Under the pieces are notes generated by a model that saw only the letters and a list, made by a program, of their open reading frames with translations, made no database searches and was not told the origin of the DNA. 64,000 nucleotides of DNA, from NCBI RefSeq assembly GCF_019711565.1, contig NZ_JAIGNN010000002.1, positions 248,001 through 312,000 of the forward strand, read 5' to 3'. Source of the stretch: Qipengyuania proteolytica (GTDB taxonomy: Bacteria; Pseudomonadota; Alphaproteobacteria; Sphingomonadales; Sphingomonadaceae). The translations under genes and the position numbers were made by a program. Positions 1-9,098 of the stretch are shown here, piece by piece; within the stretch, counting starts at the first letter, position 1, and every line of letters begins with the position of its first letter.

Positions 1-2234
1 GGAGCAACGAAGTCTTCGGCCGTCCAGCGATCACGCGTGGCTTCGACGAAGCGTTTCATGATCGGCGCGGCGGTGTTGCCGCCCTGTACCCACCCGCCGA
101 GATTGCGTGGGTTGTCGAAGCCGACATACATCCCTGCGATGATGTCCGGCGTGCCGCCGACAAACCAGGCATTGGTGGGACCGTTGGTGGTGCCGGTCTT
201 GCCGAACAGCGGCAATTCGAGGCTCCGCAGCCGGACGGCCGTGCCGCGGGTCACGACGCCCTGCAGCATATGCACCACCTGGAACGCGGTACGCGGGTCG
301 AGCACCTGTTTGCCCCGCAGGTCGAAGCGCGGCATCGGCTGCCCGTCCCACTGCTCCATGTTGCAGCCGGTGCATTCGCGCTTGTCCGCGCGGTAGATGA
401 CCTTGCCGCGGCGGTCCTGCACGTAGTCGATCACCGTGCCTTCGGTCTGGCGGCCCCAGTTGGCCAGCGCCGCATAGGCATTGACCATCCGTGCAACCGT
501 CGTGTCGCCCGCACCGAGCGCGAAGGAGTAGTAGGGATCGTAGTCGCCGATCCCGACACGTTTGATCGTCTGGACCACGTTCTGCATGCCGGTCGTGTCG
601 GCAATGTGGACGGTCATGAGGTTGCGGCTCTGTTCGAGGCCCCAGCGCATGGTATGGACACCGCCGCCGCCGCCGCCGAAGTTGCGGAAGCATTTCTCGC
701 CCAGACCCGCCCCTTGCCAAACGCAGAAGGTCTGGTCGGGCACTTCGGTGGCCGGGGTCATGCCGTGGTCGAGCGCCGATGCATAGACGAACGGCTTGAT
801 GGTCGAGCCGGGCTGGCGCTCCGCCTGGGTCGCGCGGTTGAAAGCGCCCAGACGGCTGTCGAAGCCGCCCTGCATGGCGACAATACGGCCCGTCTGCGGA
901 GCCTGCGCGAGAAACCCGCCCGAGACTTCCGGAACGCCGCGCAGGCGATAGCCGTTGCCGGACTTGGTCGCGGCGGCGACGTCGCCCACCTTGATCGAGG
1001 TCGGCGCGCCGAGCAGCGGATAGTCCTCGCCATCGGTGAAGCCGATCTTTGGCGCACTGCCTGCTTCGGTGATTACCCCGACCCGCCAGTCTTCGTAATT
1101 GATCGAGATATTGGAGGAAGCCAGCTGCGAATGCAGGTCGCCATTCTCGGGATTGAGCGTGGCGATCGCCCCGGTGTAACCGCGGTTGCCATGATAGCTC
1201 AGCAACTGCGCGCGCAGGGCATCGCGTGCCGCATCCTGCAATTCGGTGTCGAGCGAGGTGCGCACCCAGAGGCCGCCCGCGTACACGCTGTTGCCGCCGT
1301 CCTCTGCGGTTTCGCCGAAGCGGTCGATCAGCTGGCGACGAACTTCCTCGAGGAAGTATCCGGCGTCGGCGGACCGTTCGCTGCGTTGCTGGACGAGGCC
1401 GAGCGGCTGGCGCTTCGCGGTCGCCGCATCGGCAGCGCTGACGAAGCCGTTGGCAACCATCTGGTCGAGCACGAAATTGCGGCGCTCGATCGCCATGTCG
1501 ACGTAGCGCGCCCGCCCATAGCGCTCGGGCGCCTTGGGCAGGATCGCGAGGAACGCGGTTTCATGCAGATCGAGATCGCCGACGTCCTTGTCGAAATAGG
1601 CGCGGGCGGCCGCCTGCACGCCGAAGCTGCGACGACCGAGCGGAATCTCGTTGAGGTAGAGTTCGAGGATCTCCTGCTTGGTCAGCACGCTCTCGATACG
1701 GGTCGCAAGGATCATTTCCTTGAGTTTGCGCGTCACCGAATACTCGTCGCCAAGCAGCAGGTTCTTGGCGACCTGTTGCGTGATGGTCGACCCGCCGACC
1801 GCGCGCTCCCCCGAACCGAACTTCGTGGCATAATCGACTACCGCGCCAAGGGTGCCGGTAATGTCCACCCCGCCATGCGTGAAGAAGGTCTTGTCCTCGG
1901 CCGAGAGGTAGGCCTGGATCATCTGCTGCGGGAAATCGCCATATTGCAGCTGGACGCGCCGCTCGCGGGCGTAGGAGTGCACGATCTCGCCGTCGACACC
2001 GCGGACCACGGTGGGCAGCGGCGTCTCGTAATCGAGCAGCGATTCCGCGTCGGGCAGGTTGCGAGCCAGCGTCGCCCAGGCGAGGACCAGCAGCGCCACT
2101 GCAAGCCCGGCAGCATAGCTCGTCACGCGCAACTTCTGGTTGCTCGACCAGTTCTCCTTGAACCAGGCGGCAAGCCGCTGCGGATCGCCCGTCAGACGGT
2201 GGCGGTAATAGTCGAGAGTCGATTGTTCGGACAT
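1..2234 (-). CDS. mrcA: Class A penicillin-binding protein 1A, 3' end beyond window
   Basis: Bifunctional peptidoglycan synthase: glycosyltransferase plus DD-transpeptidase, anchored in the inner membrane and acting in the periplasm. The visible 744 codons start at ATG 2234 with a short cytoplasmic tail and one membrane segment (about residues 40-57). The glycosyltransferase signature EDKTFF is at residues 113-118. The transpeptidase motifs follow: GSTIK with nucleophile Ser477, SRN, and KTGT near residue 679. The C-terminus lies outside the window. The amidase gene sits 67 bases upstream on the same strand, so the two probably form a cell-wall operon, an arrangement seen in other alphaproteobacteria. 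Identity as a class A PBP is secure; the 1A label is by best resemblance. Confidence 0.93.
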   Translation of the reverse strand, partial: MSEQSTLDYYRHRLTGDPQRLAAWFKENWSSNQKLRVTSYAAGLAVALLVLAWATLARNLPDAESLLDYETPLPTVVRGVDGEIVHSYARERRVQLQYGDFPQQMIQAYLSAEDKTFFTHGGVDITGTLGAVVDYATKFGSGERAVGGSTITQQVAKNLLLGDEYSVTRKLKEMILATRIESVLTKQEILELYLNEIPLGRRSFGVQAAARAYFDKDVGDLDLHETAFLAILPKAPERYGRARYVDMAIERRNFVLDQMVANGFVSAADAATAKRQPLGLVQQRSERSADAGYFLEEVRRQLIDRFGETAEDGGNSVYAGGLWVRTSLDTELQDAARDALRAQLLSYHGNRGYTGAIATLNPENGDLHSQLASSNISINYEDWRVGVITEAGSAPKIGFTDGEDYPLLGAPTSIKVGDVAAATKSGNGYRLRGVPEVSGGFLAQAPQTGRIVAMQGGFDSRLGAFNRATQAERQPGSTIKPFVYASALDHGMTPATEVPDQTFCVWQGAGLGEKCFRNFGGGGGGVHTMRWGLEQSRNLMTVHIADTTGMQNVVQTIKRVGIGDYDPYYSFALGAGDTTVARMVNAYAALANWGRQTEGTVIDYVQDRRGKVIYRADKRECTGCNMEQWDGQPMPRFDLRGKQVLDPRTAFQVVHMLQGVVTRGTAVRLRSLELPLFGKTGTTNGPTNAWFVGGTPDIIAGMYVGFDNPRNLGGWVQGGNTAAPIMKRFVEATRDRWTAEDFVA

Positions 2235-2301
2235 GGCTGGCGGACGCCTCTAGCATGCCCTTTCTGCAAATCGCCAGAACAAGAATCCCCGCGCTGCAGA
2301 A

Positions 2302-3159
2302 TTACTGCTGGCGGGCGAAATAGATGCGGATCGCACGGGCGATCGTCTGCGCGAACAGCGCCCGACCCTCATCGGAGGATAACCGCCGCGCTTCGTCTTC
2401 GTTCGTGATGAACCCGCTTTCGAACAGCACCGATGGCACGTCGGGCGCACGCAGGACCTTCAGCGCGGCGGATCGCACGGGTTGTGGGTGGAAGCGCAGG
2501 TTGTCCTCGCCTTCGCGCCGGATAAGCCGCGCCAGTTCGGCAGATTGCTCCTGCGTGCGCCGCTGCGACAATTCGACGAGGATCGTGCTGACCGCATCGC
2601 TCTGGTCGCCCAGTTCGACCCCGTTGAGCCGGTCCGAAGCGTTCTCCCGCTCGGCGAAGCGGGCTGCCGCCTCGCTCGATGCCTCGTTGGAGAGCGTATA
2701 GATACTCGCCCCGACAACCTCGTCCGCATCGCCGGCGCTGTCGGCATGGATCGAGATGAAGAGGTCGGCATCGAGCCGCCGCGCGATCTCGTATCGCTCC
2801 GCGTGGAGCAGGTAGCGATCGTCGTTGCGGGTGAGCGCAACGCGCACCCTGCCCTGTGCCTCCAGTTCATCCTTCAGGGCACGGGCAAGCGAGAGCACGA
2901 GATCCTTCTCGACAAGACCCTGCCCCGAGGCGCCGGGATCGTGGCCGCCATGGCCGGCATCGATCACCACGAGCGGCAGGCTTTCGTCCCCGTCCACATC
3001 GGGCAATTCGAGGGTATTCATCGCCCGAGGCAGCGCGATCCGCTGCACGTAGCCGCGTCCGAGTTCGGGCAGCGGAAGGCGCATGCCGGTTACCATCAGT
3101 CCGGCAAGTATCGCCAGCGGAAGCACAATCAGGGCAAGGATTTGCGCGCGGCTCGACAT
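2302..3159 (-). CDS. amiC: N-acetylmuramoyl-L-alanine amidase (Amidase_3)
   Basis: Zinc amidase that removes stem peptides from peptidoglycan during septum splitting. The 285-residue product starts MSSRAQ at ATG 3159. A hydrophobic segment at about residues 7-26 serves as a signal or membrane anchor. The catalytic domain follows at once, with zinc ligands in DAGHGGHDPG and SIHADS and a late glutamate in FESGF. It has no AMIN domain, so it is shorter than E. coli AmiC; the gene symbol marks the family only. The frame is open further upstream, but no convincing start exists there and the signal sequence fits this ATG. It is co-directional with the PBP1A gene 67 bases downstream. Confidence 0.9.
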   Translation of the reverse strand: MSSRAQILALIVLPLAILAGLMVTGMRLPLPELGRGYVQRIALPRAMNTLELPDVDGDESLPLVVIDAGHGGHDPGASGQGLVEKDLVLSLARALKDELEAQGRVRVALTRNDDRYLLHAERYEIARRLDADLFISIHADSAGDADEVVGASIYTLSNEASSEAAARFAERENASDRLNGVELGDQSDAVSTILVELSQRRTQEQSAELARLIRREGEDNLRFHPQPVRSAALKVLRAPDVPSVLFESGFITNEDEARRLSSDEGRALFAQTIARAIRIYFARQQ

Positions 3160-3610
3160 TTCGGCCGATTTGTTAGGGCTATGTTGTGCAAACACGCAAT
3201 ATGGTTGCCGTGTGAAACCCACGGTGCTAGCGATGCACCAGCGGCATCCCGATGCCTCCGATCGGCGCGAAAATCCGCGACGAAGAGGGTCACCGGGGTC
3301 TCCCGCTCCCACCGGTCCCGTGCCCCAAGGCGCATGGATCGCAAGCAATACAGGTTGATGCCGGACATGCCCCGTTCCTCCCCGACACTCGCAGCGCAGG
3401 CCACCGGCCCCGCCGCGTTTTCGTCGGGCCGGACAGCGCAGACAATGCGCAGGGGCGTCCACGCAGTCACGAATACCCGGCGCCTTGCAGCACTGCGCGG
3501 CGACCGGTCTCTTAACGCCGCGACTTCCGGATACGGACGCGGAAATCCCAACATGATGTGCCGCGCAGAGGCAGGGTCCGCCCCGCCCCGCAGCGGCTGG
3601 AGAATACTAC
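3160..3610. other. 451-bp divergent intergenic region between amidase and rne
   Basis: The longest gene-free stretch of the window. It must hold the promoters of both divergent genes and the rne leader. RNase E messages are commonly autoregulated through their 5' leader, so a structured leader is plausible, but I cannot define a fold or a confident -35/-10 pair by eye. No tRNA, repeat or credible small gene is visible; the open frames crossing it lack codon bias and ribosome sites. Confidence 0.5.
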
Positions 3611-6322
3611 ATGGCAACGCGCATGCTTATCGATGCGCGCCACCAGGAAGAAACCCGGGTGGCGGTCCTCAAGGGAAACCGGATTGAGGAGTTCGATTTC
3701 GAATCTGCCGATCACAAGCAGATCAAGGGCAATATCTATCTCGCGAAAGTAACCAGGGTCGAACCGTCGCTGCAGGCGGCCTTCGTCGACTTCGGCGGCA
3801 ATCGCCACGGGTTCCTCGCCTTCAGCGAAATCCACCCCGACTATTACCAGATTCCCAAAGAAGACCGCGAAGCACTGCTCGCGGCCGAGGCCGAAGTGGC
3901 CGAGGAAGAAGCCCGCCTGCGCGCCGAAGAGGAAGAGCGCGGCGAAATGCCCGGCGATGAATACGATGCCGAGGACGAAAGCGCCGAAGCGCTGGCCGAA
4001 GACCTCGCCGAAGACGGGCTCGAGGAAGTCGACACTTCCGACAAGGACGATGTCGCCACGATCGAGGAAGGTCATCTCGACGGCGACGAGGATGACGACG
4101 AGGACGACGACGACGCCGACGAGACCGAGGATAGCGACGGCAAGTCCAGCGGGCGCGGTCGCGGCCGCGGTCGCGGGCGCCGCCAGGGCAAGGGTGGCCG
4201 CACCCGCGCCAAGGAAGTCGACGAAGCGCGCGCCAAGCGCATGGCGCTGCGTCGCCGCTACAAGATCCAGGATGTCATCCAGCGCCGCCAGGTCCTGCTG
4301 GTCCAGGTCGTCAAGGAAGAGCGCGGGAACAAGGGCGCTGCCCTCACCACCTACCTGAGCCTCGCCGGCCGCTACACCGTGCTCATGCCGAACAGCAGCC
4401 ACGGCGGCGGCATCAGCCGCAAGATATCGAGCGCGAGCGACCGCAAGCGCCTGAAGCAGATCGTCGGCGATCTCAGCCTACCCAAGTCGATGGGCCTGAT
4501 TGTCCGCACCGCCGGACTCAGCCGCACCAAGCCCGAAATCAAGCGCGACTTCGACTACCTCGCCCGCCTGTGGGACGAGATTCGCGAAAAGACGCTGTCC
4601 TCCTCCGCTCCGACGCTGATCCATTCGGACAGCGACCTGATCAAGCGGGCGATCCGCGACATCTACAACAAGGAGATCGAGGAAGTCGTCGTCGAAGGCG
4701 ATGATGGCTATAAGTCGGCCAAGGAATTCATGAAGCTGCTGATGCCCAGCCACGCGCGCCGGGTGAAACAGTATGCGGACCCGGTGCCGCTGTTCCAGCG
4801 CTATGGCGCGGAAGACCAGCTCAAGGCGATGTACGACCCGGTCGTGCAGCTGAAGAGCGGCGGTTACCTCGTGATCAACCCGACCGAAGCGCTGGTTTCG
4901 ATCGACATCAACTCGGGCCGCTCCACCAAGGAGCACAATATCGAGCAGACCGCGCTGCACACCAATCTCGAGGCCGCGCGCGAAATCGCCCGCCAGCTGC
5001 GCCTGCGCGACATGGCCGGCCTCGTCGTCATCGACTTCATCGACCAGGAGCACCACTCCAACACCCGCAAAGTCGAGAAGGCGATGAAGGAAGCGCTGAA
5101 GAACGACCGTGCGCGCATCCAGGTCGGCCGCATCTCGAGCTTCGGCCTGATGGAAATGAGCCGCCAGCGCCTGCGCACCGGCGTGCTCGAAGCCACGACC
5201 CGCGATTGCCCGCATTGCGACGGCACCGGTCTCGTCCGCACTGCCAGCTCGGCGGGCCTCAGCGCGCTGCGCCTGATCGAAGAGGAAGCGGCCAAGGGCA
5301 AGGGCACGATCATCACCCTCGCCGCCAGTACCGAGGCCGCAGTTTACCTGCTCAACGAAAAGCGCGCCGATCTCATGGAGATCGAAGAGCGTTATGGCGT
5401 GACCGTGGTCGTGCGGCCCGAAGGCGAGGAGGAAGGCGCGAAAATGAGCGTCGGCAGCTCCGGCCCGCGCCCGACCCACGTGCCCAGGTTCGAGACTATC
5501 GTCGAGGACGAAGAGGCTGAGGACGAGCCCGAAACCGAAGCCTATGACGACGAGGACGAGGACGAGGACGGCGCAGAGGACGATCGTCCGAAGAAGAAGC
5601 GCCGCCGCCGCCGGGGTGGCCGTGGCCGCAACAAGCGCCGCGATCAGGACGAGGATTCCGAAGACGATACCGATAGCGATGCCGACGAGGCCGCCGTCGA
5701 GAACGGCGACGACGAGCAGGGTGCCGATGATGACGAGGACAAGCCCAAGAAACGTCGCCGCCGTGGCGGACGTCGCCGGGGCGGTCGCGGTCGCGGCGGC
5801 AATGCCGAAGACGGCAATGTCGAAGACGGCAATGCCGAAGACGGCACCGACATGGAGGCGCTCGCAGAGGTTTCCGAACAGGTAGTCGAAGACATGGCGG
5901 TGGTCGCAGGGCCGGACGACGCCCCGGAAACCGCGGAAGCGGCTGCCGAGGAGGAAGCGCCCAAGCCCAAGAAACGCACCCGCAAGAAGAAGGCGGACGT
6001 CGAGGCCGACACCATGGCCGAAACCGAAGCGTCGGCCCCCGCTGAAGCCACGGAAGAAAAGCCGAAGCCCAAGCGCACCCGCAAGAAGAAGGTGGAAGAC
6101 GCCCCGGCAGCGGAAGCCGTGGCGGATGCACCAGCCGCAGAAGAGGCTCCGAAGCCCAAGCGGACCCGCAAGAAGAAGGCCGATGCCGCGCCGAAGGCCG
6201 ACGCTCCGGCCGAGACCGAAACGGTCGAGCAGCCGGCGGTGCCAGCCGCCGACGAGGGCGGTGCCGAAGACGAGACGAAGCCGCGCCGCGGCTGGTGGCA
6301 GCGGACTTTCGGCGAGAGCTGA
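3611..6322 (+). CDS. rne: Ribonuclease E/G
   Basis: Endoribonuclease that starts mRNA decay and processes rRNA and tRNA precursors, and scaffolds the degradosome. The 903-residue product starts at ATG 3611. An S1-type RNA-binding domain begins the protein but is interrupted at about residues 92-199 by a strongly acidic stretch ending in an RGRGRGR block. Catalytic aspartates are Asp432 (SIDINSG) and Asp475 (VVIDFID), 43 residues apart as in E. coli Asp303/Asp346. The zinc-link CPHC is at 533-536. The catalytic core is thus displaced by about 129 residues. The C-terminal third is low complexity, with DE-rich tracts, RGG-like patches and three KPKxRTRKKK repeats, and ends in GWWQRTFGES, a probable partner-binding tail. 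Confidence 0.96.
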   Translation: MATRMLIDARHQEETRVAVLKGNRIEEFDFESADHKQIKGNIYLAKVTRVEPSLQAAFVDFGGNRHGFLAFSEIHPDYYQIPKEDREALLAAEAEVAEEEARLRAEEEERGEMPGDEYDAEDESAEALAEDLAEDGLEEVDTSDKDDVATIEEGHLDGDEDDDEDDDDADETEDSDGKSSGRGRGRGRGRRQGKGGRTRAKEVDEARAKRMALRRRYKIQDVIQRRQVLLVQVVKEERGNKGAALTTYLSLAGRYTVLMPNSSHGGGISRKISSASDRKRLKQIVGDLSLPKSMGLIVRTAGLSRTKPEIKRDFDYLARLWDEIREKTLSSSAPTLIHSDSDLIKRAIRDIYNKEIEEVVVEGDDGYKSAKEFMKLLMPSHARRVKQYADPVPLFQRYGAEDQLKAMYDPVVQLKSGGYLVINPTEALVSIDINSGRSTKEHNIEQTALHTNLEAAREIARQLRLRDMAGLVVIDFIDQEHHSNTRKVEKAMKEALKNDRARIQVGRISSFGLMEMSRQRLRTGVLEATTRDCPHCDGTGLVRTASSAGLSALRLIEEEAAKGKGTIITLAASTEAAVYLLNEKRADLMEIEERYGVTVVVRPEGEEEGAKMSVGSSGPRPTHVPRFETIVEDEEAEDEPETEAYDDEDEDEDGAEDDRPKKKRRRRRGGRGRNKRRDQDEDSEDDTDSDADEAAVENGDDEQGADDDEDKPKKRRRRGGRRRGGRGRGGNAEDGNVEDGNAEDGTDMEALAEVSEQVVEDMAVVAGPDDAPETAEAAAEEEAPKPKKRTRKKKADVEADTMAETEASAPAEATEEKPKPKRTRKKKVEDAPAAEAVADAPAAEEAPKPKRTRKKKADAAPKADAPAETETVEQPAVPAADEGGAEDETKPRRGWWQRTFGES

Positions 6323-6349
6323 TTTTCGAGCCACGGCAAACGCGAAAAA

Positions 6350-6381
6350 CCCTCCGGCGCCACGGCACCGGAGGGTTTTTT
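6350..6381. terminator. Bidirectional rho-independent terminator of rne and the methyltransferase
   Basis: Perfect 8-bp GC-rich stem CCCTCCGG (6350-6357) with CCGGAGGG (6368-6375), 10-base loop, followed by six T on the plus strand (6376-6381). Five A precede the stem (6345-6349), giving a T tract for the minus strand too. It sits between two convergent genes, ending 28 bases after rne and 15 bases before the methyltransferase stop, so it can serve both. Confidence 0.9.
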
Positions 6382-6395
6382 CTGTCAGCCCTACT

Positions 6396-7031
6396 TCACG
6401 CGCCTTCCTTGCGCGCCACGCCCCATTCCATCCAGCCCATGACCCTGGGGGCCTTGGGCAGATAGGCTTGCCCGAGCGGCTCGACCGCAAAGCCCGCGCC
6501 GCGCAGGGCCGATCCGATCGGACGGGTCAGGTGGCAGCCGCCTGCCAGCGGCTTCCACACCGGCTCGATGCGCTCCTGCCAGGCGGCCACGCCCGGATCG
6601 GGGGCGCGCCCGTGTTCGAGAAACAGCAGGCGGCCGCCGGGCCGCAGGATTCGGCGCAATTCGGACAATACCCTCGCCGGGTCGTCGACCGAGCACAACG
6701 TGTAGGTGCAGACCGCAGTGTCGAAGCTGGAATCGCGGAAGGGAATGTCCTCTCCGACCCCTTGCCGCAGATCCACCTCCCAACCCTTGCGCAGAGCCTG
6801 GGCACGCGCACCGTCGAGCAGCTTGGCATGCGGATCGATCCCGCTGAACGCGGTGACCGCGTCGGCATCGTAGAGCTTCTGGTTCAGTCCGCCCCCGCAC
6901 CCGATCTCGAACACCTGCCCGCGCGCAAGCGGTACGACCATTCGGCGGCGATCCTCGATTTCCGGCTGCCCGCAGGCGAGCGTGATCAGCCGGGGCATGA
7001 CATGTGCGTCGTACCAGGTCTTCAATCCCAC
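6396..7031 (-). CDS. Class I SAM-dependent methyltransferase
   Basis: A 211-residue methyltransferase of the Methyltransf_11/UbiE-like type. The SAM-binding motif is FEIGCGGG near residue 36, followed by an acidic strand end (SGIDPHAK) and motif DSSFDTAVCTYTLC; RILRPGGRLLFLEHGR is the post-motif helix and strand. The substrate cannot be read from sequence; small-molecule or lipid head-group methylation is typical of the family. The start is GTG 7031, chosen because GAGGAG lies six bases upstream; in-frame starts further up have no ribosome site. It is divergent from the ATP-grasp gene across a 145-bp shared promoter region and ends at the bidirectional terminator. Confidence 0.85.
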   Translation of the reverse strand: MGLKTWYDAHVMPRLITLACGQPEIEDRRRMVVPLARGQVFEIGCGGGLNQKLYDADAVTAFSGIDPHAKLLDGARAQALRKGWEVDLRQGVGEDIPFRDSSFDTAVCTYTLCSVDDPARVLSELRRILRPGGRLLFLEHGRAPDPGVAAWQERIEPVWKPLAGGCHLTRPIGSALRGAGFAVEPLGQAYLPKAPRVMGWMEWGVARKEGA

Positions 7032-7176
7032 GCCGCTCTCCTCAAACCGGCGATATCCGGGACTTACGCTATCGCGTTTCTGCGATGCGGCAAGCGAATT
7101 CTGAGGGCCAAAAAAGGGATGGCGGCATATCGACGGGAGGCGTAAAGCGCGCGAAACGAACAGGACCGGGTAACCT

Positions 7177-8193
7177 ATGAGCTCAGAAATCGCACCGCTT
7201 CGCATCCCCGAAGAAGCCAAGGAACGGATCCGGATGCTGTTCATGGCCAAGCACGCGCTGTTCGGCGGCGGCATGCATCCCGAAGACGGCAACCACGCGA
7301 TCTACCACCACGAGGTCCGCTCCACGCTGGAGGGACTCGGTCTCAACCTCCAGCTTGCGAACACCTACGACGTGCTCTTCCAGAAGCCGGACGTGGATTT
7401 CGTCTTCCCCCTGCTCAATCGCGGTGGGTTCGTGAACAGCGAGATGCTGATCCCGATCCTGTGCAACAAGCACGGCATCCCCTATCTCGGCGCGATGCCG
7501 TTCCTGCGCGGGCTGGGCGACGACAAGTCGGTCTCCAAGCTGGTCTGCGACCACGCCGGCGTGCCGACTGCACCGTGGTTCTGCTATCGCCGCGGCGCAC
7601 CGGTGCTGGAGAAGGACCTCCCGGCCAAGGATGCCGGACGCTGGGTGATCAAGCCCAACGCGTCCTCCGCCAGCTGGGGCATCACCGACGCCCACGAATG
7701 GACCGAAGTCGCAAACGCCATCTGGCACATCCATACCGAAGGCCATGACGCGATCGTCGAGCCGTATCTCGACGGTTACGACATCCAGTGCGCCTTCATC
7801 ACGCTCCATGACGAACCCGTCGCCCTGCCCATGCTGTGGTACGAACGCGAGGACACCCAGCGCCTGTGGACCTATTACGAGAAGCGCGATCTCGTCGAGA
7901 ACAAGGAAAAGGCGGCGCTCAAGCGGTTCGAGCATGCCGAATTCGCGCCGCGGATCGAGGCGATGGCGCGCAAGGTCGCACAGGAATTCGTGCCCTTCGA
8001 CTATGGCCGGATCGAGTTCCGCCTCGACCTGAATACCGGCGACATCAATTTCATCGAGATCAACCTCAACTGCAACCTGTGGTCGGAAAAGGTCATGGCC
8101 AAGGCCGCGGCCCAGGCGGGCTTCAGCCATGCCGACCTGCTCGAGACCTTGCTAGCGGAGAGCTGGCGGCGCAACGGCCTTATCGCCGGCTGA
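7177..8193 (+). CDS. ATP-grasp ligase-like protein, D-Ala-D-Ala ligase fold
   Basis: A 338-residue protein with an ATP-grasp fold. It shows a glycine-rich FLRGLGDDKS region, WVIKPNASSASWGI with the nucleotide-binding lysine, a VEPYL strand typical of ATP-grasp domain B, and FIEINLNCN, which resembles the metal-binding E-x-N motif at the end of D-alanine ligases and RimK. Such enzymes join a carboxylate to an amine or thiol through an acyl phosphate. It lacks the full D-Ala-D-Ala ligase signature and stands alone, away from ddl/murC genes, so the substrate is unknown. It is divergent from the SAM methyltransferase and converges with an SDR gene 12 bases downstream. Confidence 0.8.
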   Translation: MSSEIAPLRIPEEAKERIRMLFMAKHALFGGGMHPEDGNHAIYHHEVRSTLEGLGLNLQLANTYDVLFQKPDVDFVFPLLNRGGFVNSEMLIPILCNKHGIPYLGAMPFLRGLGDDKSVSKLVCDHAGVPTAPWFCYRRGAPVLEKDLPAKDAGRWVIKPNASSASWGITDAHEWTEVANAIWHIHTEGHDAIVEPYLDGYDIQCAFITLHDEPVALPMLWYEREDTQRLWTYYEKRDLVENKEKAALKRFEHAEFAPRIEAMARKVAQEFVPFDYGRIEFRLDLNTGDINFIEINLNCNLWSEKVMAKAAAQAGFSHADLLETLLAESWRRNGLIAG

Positions 8194-8205
8194 GGCCCTC
8201 TATAC

Positions 8206-8934
8206 CTAGTCGGGTACAGGCGCTCCCTTCCAGTCGAAGACCTTGCCGCTGTCCTGCGGCGAAAGCCGGTCTATGACGGCCAGCAGGTTTTGCGCCGCTT
8301 CGCTCGGAGTGGTCAGCTGGCCCTCGGGCAGATTGCCCTGGAAGGGCTCGGACAGCGCGGTGTCTACGGTACCGGGATGAAGTCCCGCCACGATGGCGTG
8401 CTTATGGGTGCGGCCGAGCTCGATGGCGAAGTTCCGCAACAGCATGTTGAGCGCCGCCTTGCTTGCCCGGTAACTGTGCCACCCGCCAAGGCGGTTGTCG
8501 CCGAGCGACCCGACGCGCGCCGAGAGCGCGGCAAAGACGGATCGCTCGCTGCGATCGAACAGTGGCAGCACATGTTTGGCAACCAGCGCCGGGCCGATCG
8601 TGTTGAGCCGAAATACCCGCTCCATGGCCGCGCCATTGAGCGACCGGTACGTCCGTTCGGGGCCGGTCGCGTCCTCCAGCGTCAGCACGCCGCTCGCCAC
8701 GATCACGAGATCCGGTGGCGCATCCTGCATCAGCCCTGCCGCGCGCTCGATGCTGGGCTCGTCGGTCAGGTCGAAGCGAAAACCTCTCGCGCCCGCCAGA
8801 CCGGTCTCTCCGGACCGGCAGCCGGCCCAAACCTCTATCCCGCGACCGACGAGCGCTTCGCAAAGCGCCCTGCCGATCCCCCCGCTCGCGCCGAAAACGG
8901 CCGCCCGCCGAAATGACTTGTGTGGGTCCTCCAT
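8206..8934 (-). CDS. SDR family NAD(P)-dependent oxidoreductase
   Basis: Short-chain dehydrogenase/reductase of 242 residues. The N-terminal cofactor motif is GASGGIG, right after a beta strand. The catalytic serine lies in FAALSARVGS, and Tyr and Lys in the YRASK motif, so the active site is intact. The short coenzyme loop and a C-terminal PDSGKVFDWKG tail resemble the C-factor/CsgA-like SDR subgroup. The substrate is unknown. The start at ATG 8934 (MEDPHK) places the Rossmann motif at the usual distance from the N-terminus; its ribosome site is weak. The gene is divergent from sdhB across 164 bases. Its TAG stop lies in a CTAG, 12 bases from the convergent ATP-grasp gene. Confidence 0.85.
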   Translation of the reverse strand: MEDPHKSFRRAAVFGASGGIGRALCEALVGRGIEVWAGCRSGETGLAGARGFRFDLTDEPSIERAAGLMQDAPPDLVIVASGVLTLEDATGPERTYRSLNGAAMERVFRLNTIGPALVAKHVLPLFDRSERSVFAALSARVGSLGDNRLGGWHSYRASKAALNMLLRNFAIELGRTHKHAIVAGLHPGTVDTALSEPFQGNLPEGQLTTPSEAAQNLLAVIDRLSPQDSGKVFDWKGAPVPD

Positions 8935-9098
8935 GTTTCCCAGACCGCTGAGACCGCCTGACGGTTCCGCGCGCAGTACGTGTTTCGCCCTGTTCCATCC
9001 CGTCGCACAGACGTTGCGGGATTTGCGCCACTCTCGGCCTTGCACCGCTCGCCTGAACCGCTAGATGGGTTGCGCAAGGCAACAGGATTACAGGCGTA

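Noticed and set aside
270-2408. Plus-strand frame of 712 codons opposite the PBP1A gene
   Set aside because: Minus strand has all glycosyltransferase and transpeptidase motifs; the plus-strand product has none.
3160-3610. tRNA or small RNA gene in the long gap before rne
   Set aside because: No cloverleaf, CCA end or T-loop motif seen, and no strong terminator hairpin; only a leader or promoter role is likely.
5500-6300. Repeat-like sequence at the end of rne as a possible repeat array
   Set aside because: These are codon-level repeats encoding charged low-complexity protein (KPKxRTRKKK, AEDGN), not a DNA array; no CRISPR-like spacing.
4478-6490. Minus-strand frame of 670 codons opposite rne
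   Set aside because: Antisense of RNase E; the apparent hydrophobic repeats mirror the acidic and lysine-rich tracts of rne.
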